DNA of 64,000 nt, from positions 7,137,625-7,201,624 of the forward strand of contig OX392542.1 of NCBI GenBank assembly GCA_947623455.1, given 5' to 3'. Position numbers and translations under genes: made by a program. Below are positions 60,490-64,000 of the stretch, piece after piece. The stretch's first letter is position 1; the number at the start of each line of letters is the position of its first letter. This DNA is from Mimachlamys varia (taxonomy: Eukaryota > Mollusca > Bivalvia > Pectinida > Pectinidae). The notes under the pieces are model-generated. The model was not told the DNA's origin. It worked only from the letters and a program-made list of their open reading frames with translations, and made no database searches.

Positions 60490-63400
60490 ATGGAGGGTAT
60501 ACAAGAAAAACTGCTAGACGGTTTCGAACAGCTTAAGGATACGCTCGGACCTATGCATGAATACGTCACACCTACTTCCGCTCTGGTCGGACTGGGGGTC
60601 GGACTGTCTGTCTATTGGCTGATAAAACGGAGCAAGTACAACCTTCCACCAGGACCTACACCAATACCTCTCGTCGGCAACTACAGTCGTAAGATTATAA
60701 TTATAAAGATTTAAAAAAAACAAGCTATAGGTTGAACATTTTCAGGGCTTGCCATTTGTTCACATTTAGTTTTGTTGAAAAGAATAAGGTTTTAAAGACG
60801 TAAATACGGTTGTTTGATTCCATTTATGTGCAATATAAACGAAGCGTATTTATTGGGTGTTTAAGTCTCAAAATGTATTTATAATACAAAATACCTTTGA
60901 CTCCAATAGCTTTTTTTTTTATCGGCTACTGTATTTCAAATGTCTGTCATCATCAATACACTATAGCTAACGAACATATTGTATTGAAGTGTTGGGGGAC
61001 AGGGACATGCACAAGAACTGTATGAAACTGTCACAGAAGTACGGTCCTGTCATCACAATATACCTGGGTAAGTATAACCTATGATTTAAATCCAGTTAAA
61101 TCTTAAGTAGACATAAAATGTAGCTACTTTATTCGATATGTAACATTATCGCCTTGATTTCATAACTCGTGGGTCCTTGAATGGTTTAGTATTACAATAC
61201 ACCTGACATATTTCTATTGGTATCTGATAGCATAAAAGACCAATCAGAAAATGTATAACCGTGATTTAAAACTTATTGAACAGAAACTACAAAACTCTAT
61301 ATTATTTTTCTATCATGTCAGCTTTACTTACTTTGACACCCTGATCCCACTATATTATTTTTCTATCATGTCAGCTTTACTTTCTTTTACACCCTGACCC
61401 CATCTTTATTAGCACATACAAAATCGGATGCTGTAAGATAAAACTGTATGCAGCTGACCGTAACGCTGGCACCCTCCTTTGTCTAAAGTGTCTGAGGACG
61501 TAGTGATTTACATATATACATCAAGCATATATATGTAGTAACGTACATAACAATAACTTTAACTTACATTCTAACATGCATATTGTGAGGCAATCGGAAT
61601 TCAATTTAATTCAAACACATTTTGAAATGGACAGGAAATGAAGTAAACCTGATTGCCGTTTAAAGATCATGTTTTTTTCTTGGCTCCGTGATAAATTTAT
61701 CCCCAATAATAAATCCTAAAGCGTTTTCTCCGATTCTCCTGTCTGCATTGTGATAATACATCTGTTGCATTACAATGAGGGGAATGATTGAATTAAGCAT
61801 TTTATTAACTGCTAATATGATTAAGGATCCTATTAACTGCTCATGGGATTAAGCATTTTATCATCTGTTAATTTGATTAAGCATTTTATCAACTGCTAAT
61901 TTGATTAAGGATCTTATCAACTACTCATGGGATTAAGCATTTTATCCACTGCTGATTGGATTAAGCATCTTATCAACTGCTAATTTGATTAAGGATCTTA
62001 TCAACTGCTACTGGGATAAAGCATCTTATTAATAGCTTAAAGGATTTAGCATCTTATTTACAGTTAAGGGGGTTTTTGAATCTTATCAACTGCTAATGAG
62101 ATTAATCGTCTTATAAACTGATAATTGGATTAAGCATCTTATCAACTGCTAAAGGGATTATGCATCTTATTAGCTGCTAACGATACTAGTATCTAAAACG
62201 TGTTTCATTGTGTGGGTAACGTTTGCCCTGGAAGTGGCATGTTTGAGGATTGGTCTCCTTGTTTAAGAACGGGTCTGAATCTGACGTTGGACAGCTACCT
62301 CACTGAAACATCGAACATAAGGCATAACATGTACACACAATGTCCGACTCCGGTAACTTTAATTTGCTTGTATATTTATTGTAGATACGTTTGACTTTAT
62401 AATACATTTATGTAATATCAACATAACTTCATACGAAGCATAACTGCATAGACGCATTGAATATGATAAAACAAGTTACTGGGCATGCTAATTTTTTCCT
62501 TAATAGGACCGGCTCCAGTGATCATTTTAAATACAATAGAAGCTGCAACGGAGGTGCTGGTTAAAAGTAAAGCGGACTTTGCAGATCGTGTAGAATTTCC
62601 ATCAGGTACAGTATATATTCTCGCTGGTTGGCTGAATTGAAAATATCATCTATAATGATTGGCTGACAACTTGTATTCTAATAAGTTGCTTGTTACTAGG
62701 TCGTTGATAAATGTTACGTATTTCACATACTTACTGTCTTTTTTGCAATTGTTTTCTTTGAATTGTATCGTTGTGATGTAAAAAAAAAAAAAAAGAATTT
62801 ATATTAGCATTGTTCATTGGAATATCTGATGGAATATTAATCTTGTAACATATTAATTTATATATGAAACTGAATGAATTTGAAGACAAGCTCGCATTTT
62901 CATACGTGGAGGCACAGTGGTCTAGTGGTAGGATGCCGGGCTCGTGATCGAAGGGTTGCGAGTTCGAGTCCCGGTCACGGGTTGTGCTGTATCCTTGGGC
63001 AGGATACTTTACTATGCTTGTTCTAGTCTACTCAGCTGTAAATGAGTACGTGGTTGGGTAGTGCTAGAAATTGTAGAATGCTAGCTTTAAGCACCGATAT
63101 GGCAGCACCGATTGTATTCTCCCCAGGTAGTTGAGAACGTTACTGACTGGTTGCTAGGGTCCTATAACCACGGATAATAATTTGTGAACCGCTTTGAGAC
63201 GTCGTTATGGGTGGGATAAAGCGGTATATAAAAACCTCGAACTATTGTTATTATTATTATGTTTCAGCTTTGTCTTGTATACTATTGTACTGTCATTGCG
63301 TTTGCACGGCATACCACGTAATGTCATCGTATTTGCTTTTTAGCCGGGGATATCGTTGGACTCCTAGCTTTCCCCTTCTATATAAAGCGTTACTTTTCTA

Positions 63401-63635
63401 CGCATAATCCCGGGATACCTGTTTATTTGAACTATGCAGAATCAAAGCGGGATAAGGATGTCTTGTTATATTATGTAACATGTAAATTATAAACATAGCA
63501 AGCTTAATTACTGAAATCTGAATATCTATGTTTTAATCAAGGAATGAAATTTTCTGAAGGCGGCAAGGACATTGCGTTTGCACAGTATACACCTACATGG
63601 AAACTTCACCGGAAGATCGCTAGTTCGGCTCTTAG
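60490..63635 (+). CDS. Cytochrome P450, clan 2 (CYP17/CYP1-like), 5' part
   Basis: Four coding exons: 60490-60688, 60990-61067, 62507-62605 and 63542-63635, all with GT..AG borders, phases 1,1,1,2; 156 residues before the window ends. The N-terminus has the microsomal anchor (TSALVGLGVGLSVYWLIK, ~31-48), then the basic and proline-rich hinge (KRSKYNLPPGPTPIPLVGNY). Exon 2 has SQKYGPVITIYLG, exon 3 PAPVIILNTIEAATEVLVKS and ADFADRVEFPSG. Exon 4 has EGGKDIAFAQYTPTWKLHRK, the helix C WxxxR motif whose Trp and Arg contact the haem propionates. Haem-cysteine, ExxR and PERF motifs lie beyond the window. The GGKDIAFA and WKLHRK words point to the CYP17A/CYP1 group; the substrate cannot be told. Exon 2's acceptor has a weak pyrimidine tract. 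Confidence 0.92.
61290..61395 (+). repeat. 54 bp duplication in P450 intron 2
   Basis: CTATATTATTTTTCTATCAT followed by GTCAGCTTTACTT.CTTT.ACACCCTGA.CCCA occurs twice in a row. Confidence 0.85.
61790..62185 (+). repeat. ~28-29 bp tandem repeat, about 14 copies, in P450 intron 2
   Basis: Units follow GATTAAGCATCTTATCAACTGCTAA with small changes. The array is intronic and has no coding role. Confidence 0.9.
62907..63260 (+). mobile_element. tRNA-derived SINE in P450 intron 3
   Basis: The tRNA-like head has box A (TGGTCTAGTGGTAGG) and box B (GGTTGCGAGTTCGAGTCCC). A body with ATCCTTGGGCAGGATACTTTA and GCTGTAAATGAGTACGTGG follows, then a tail with GCTTTGAGACGTCG, AAAGCGGTATATAAA and a TTATTATTATTAT end. 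The head keeps the polymerase III boxes best of all SINEs here, so this copy is fairly young. It is not a tRNA gene. Confidence 0.88.
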
Positions 63636-64000
63636 GTGAGTTCAAATGTTATGTATTATAATGAGTATACATTGGCTCAGTACTCGTACTTCTCTAGGCC
63701 ACCCTCTATATTGATAACGTTGTAGTGAGGATTTCGTTTTGTCTTTGTAAACAAACGCGTTCAGATACATTTCTGTCATTTCGTTTCAGATAAATGTATT
63801 AAACTGTCCATTGGAAACAAATGCATAAACTTTAGTTTGGCCTGTTCGGTGTCAATTAATAATTATACGATACAAATTAAAGATGGCACATAATGTTTAA
63901 AATACCAGGTATTACTACAGCAATTTCACGTCAGTGATTAGTATGTACACACTAAATATAAAGGCATGGTCTGCAAATATGTGGCCTAACCGTTCATTAG

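Noticed and set aside
51257..60688. Joining the 51.26 kb exon to the P450 gene as its 5' leader
   Set aside because: Possible, as an acceptor lies before the P450 start, but a 9 kb intron with no other support and another donor near 58.08 kb leave it unproven.
62907..62985. A tRNA gene
   Set aside because: Boxes A and B are present, but the sequence continues into a SINE body and a TTATTATT tail, and the cloverleaf is not complete.

Overview
The window is AT-rich metazoan nuclear DNA, most likely from a bivalve mollusc. This rests on spliced exons with GT..AG borders, a full five-exon LZIC gene, a clan-2 cytochrome P450 gene, a chitin-deacetylase-like gene, and a very dense load of bivalve-style satellites, MITEs, tRNA-derived SINEs and broken retroelements. 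The species cannot be named from the sequence alone. No prokaryotic features (operons, Shine-Dalgarno sites, CRISPR) are present.

Layout. 1-1753: satellite of ~156 bp units ending in a hairpin. 3846-5630: plus-strand gene for a putative N-myristoylated protein with two alternative membrane-anchor C-termini. 5.6-20 kb: non-coding, with a Tigger/pogo-type non-autonomous transposon (6579-7905), several MITEs, foldback repeats and tandem repeats. 20191-24634 (minus): a CE4 polysaccharide (chitin) deacetylase-like gene. Its proposed 3.3 kb first intron carries a ~300 bp direct repeat twice, and each copy holds a hammerhead self-cleaving ribozyme on the gene's sense strand. 28.4-36.5 kb: a retroelement graveyard holding a decayed Ty3/gypsy element with a LINE nested in it, a second LINE on the minus strand, and a Tigger transposase pseudogene split by satellite DNA. 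40224-43572 (minus): a complete LZIC gene (190 codons in five exons). 44-50 kb: repeats, including transposon remnants in inverted arrangement and a reverse-transcriptase fragment interrupted by a foldback MITE. 51211-51596: a CRE/TATA promoter and GC-rich first exon of an unidentified plus-strand transcript. 55-60 kb: MITEs, another reverse-transcriptase fragment and SINE ends. 60490-63635: the first four coding exons of a cytochrome P450 gene (CYP17/CYP1-like, clan 2), cut by the window end.

The host genes show no pathway link to one another: LZIC carries a beta-catenin-interacting domain, the CE4 protein is secreted or surface bound, and the P450 is an ER mono-oxygenase. The most notable object is the pair of intact-looking hammerhead ribozymes. 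If the proposed first exon of the deacetylase gene is right, both lie in sense in its pre-mRNA and could release a ~2.19 kb RNA. The second is the alternative membrane tail of the 3.9 kb gene, in which reading through a splice donor gives one hydrophobic tail and splicing gives another.
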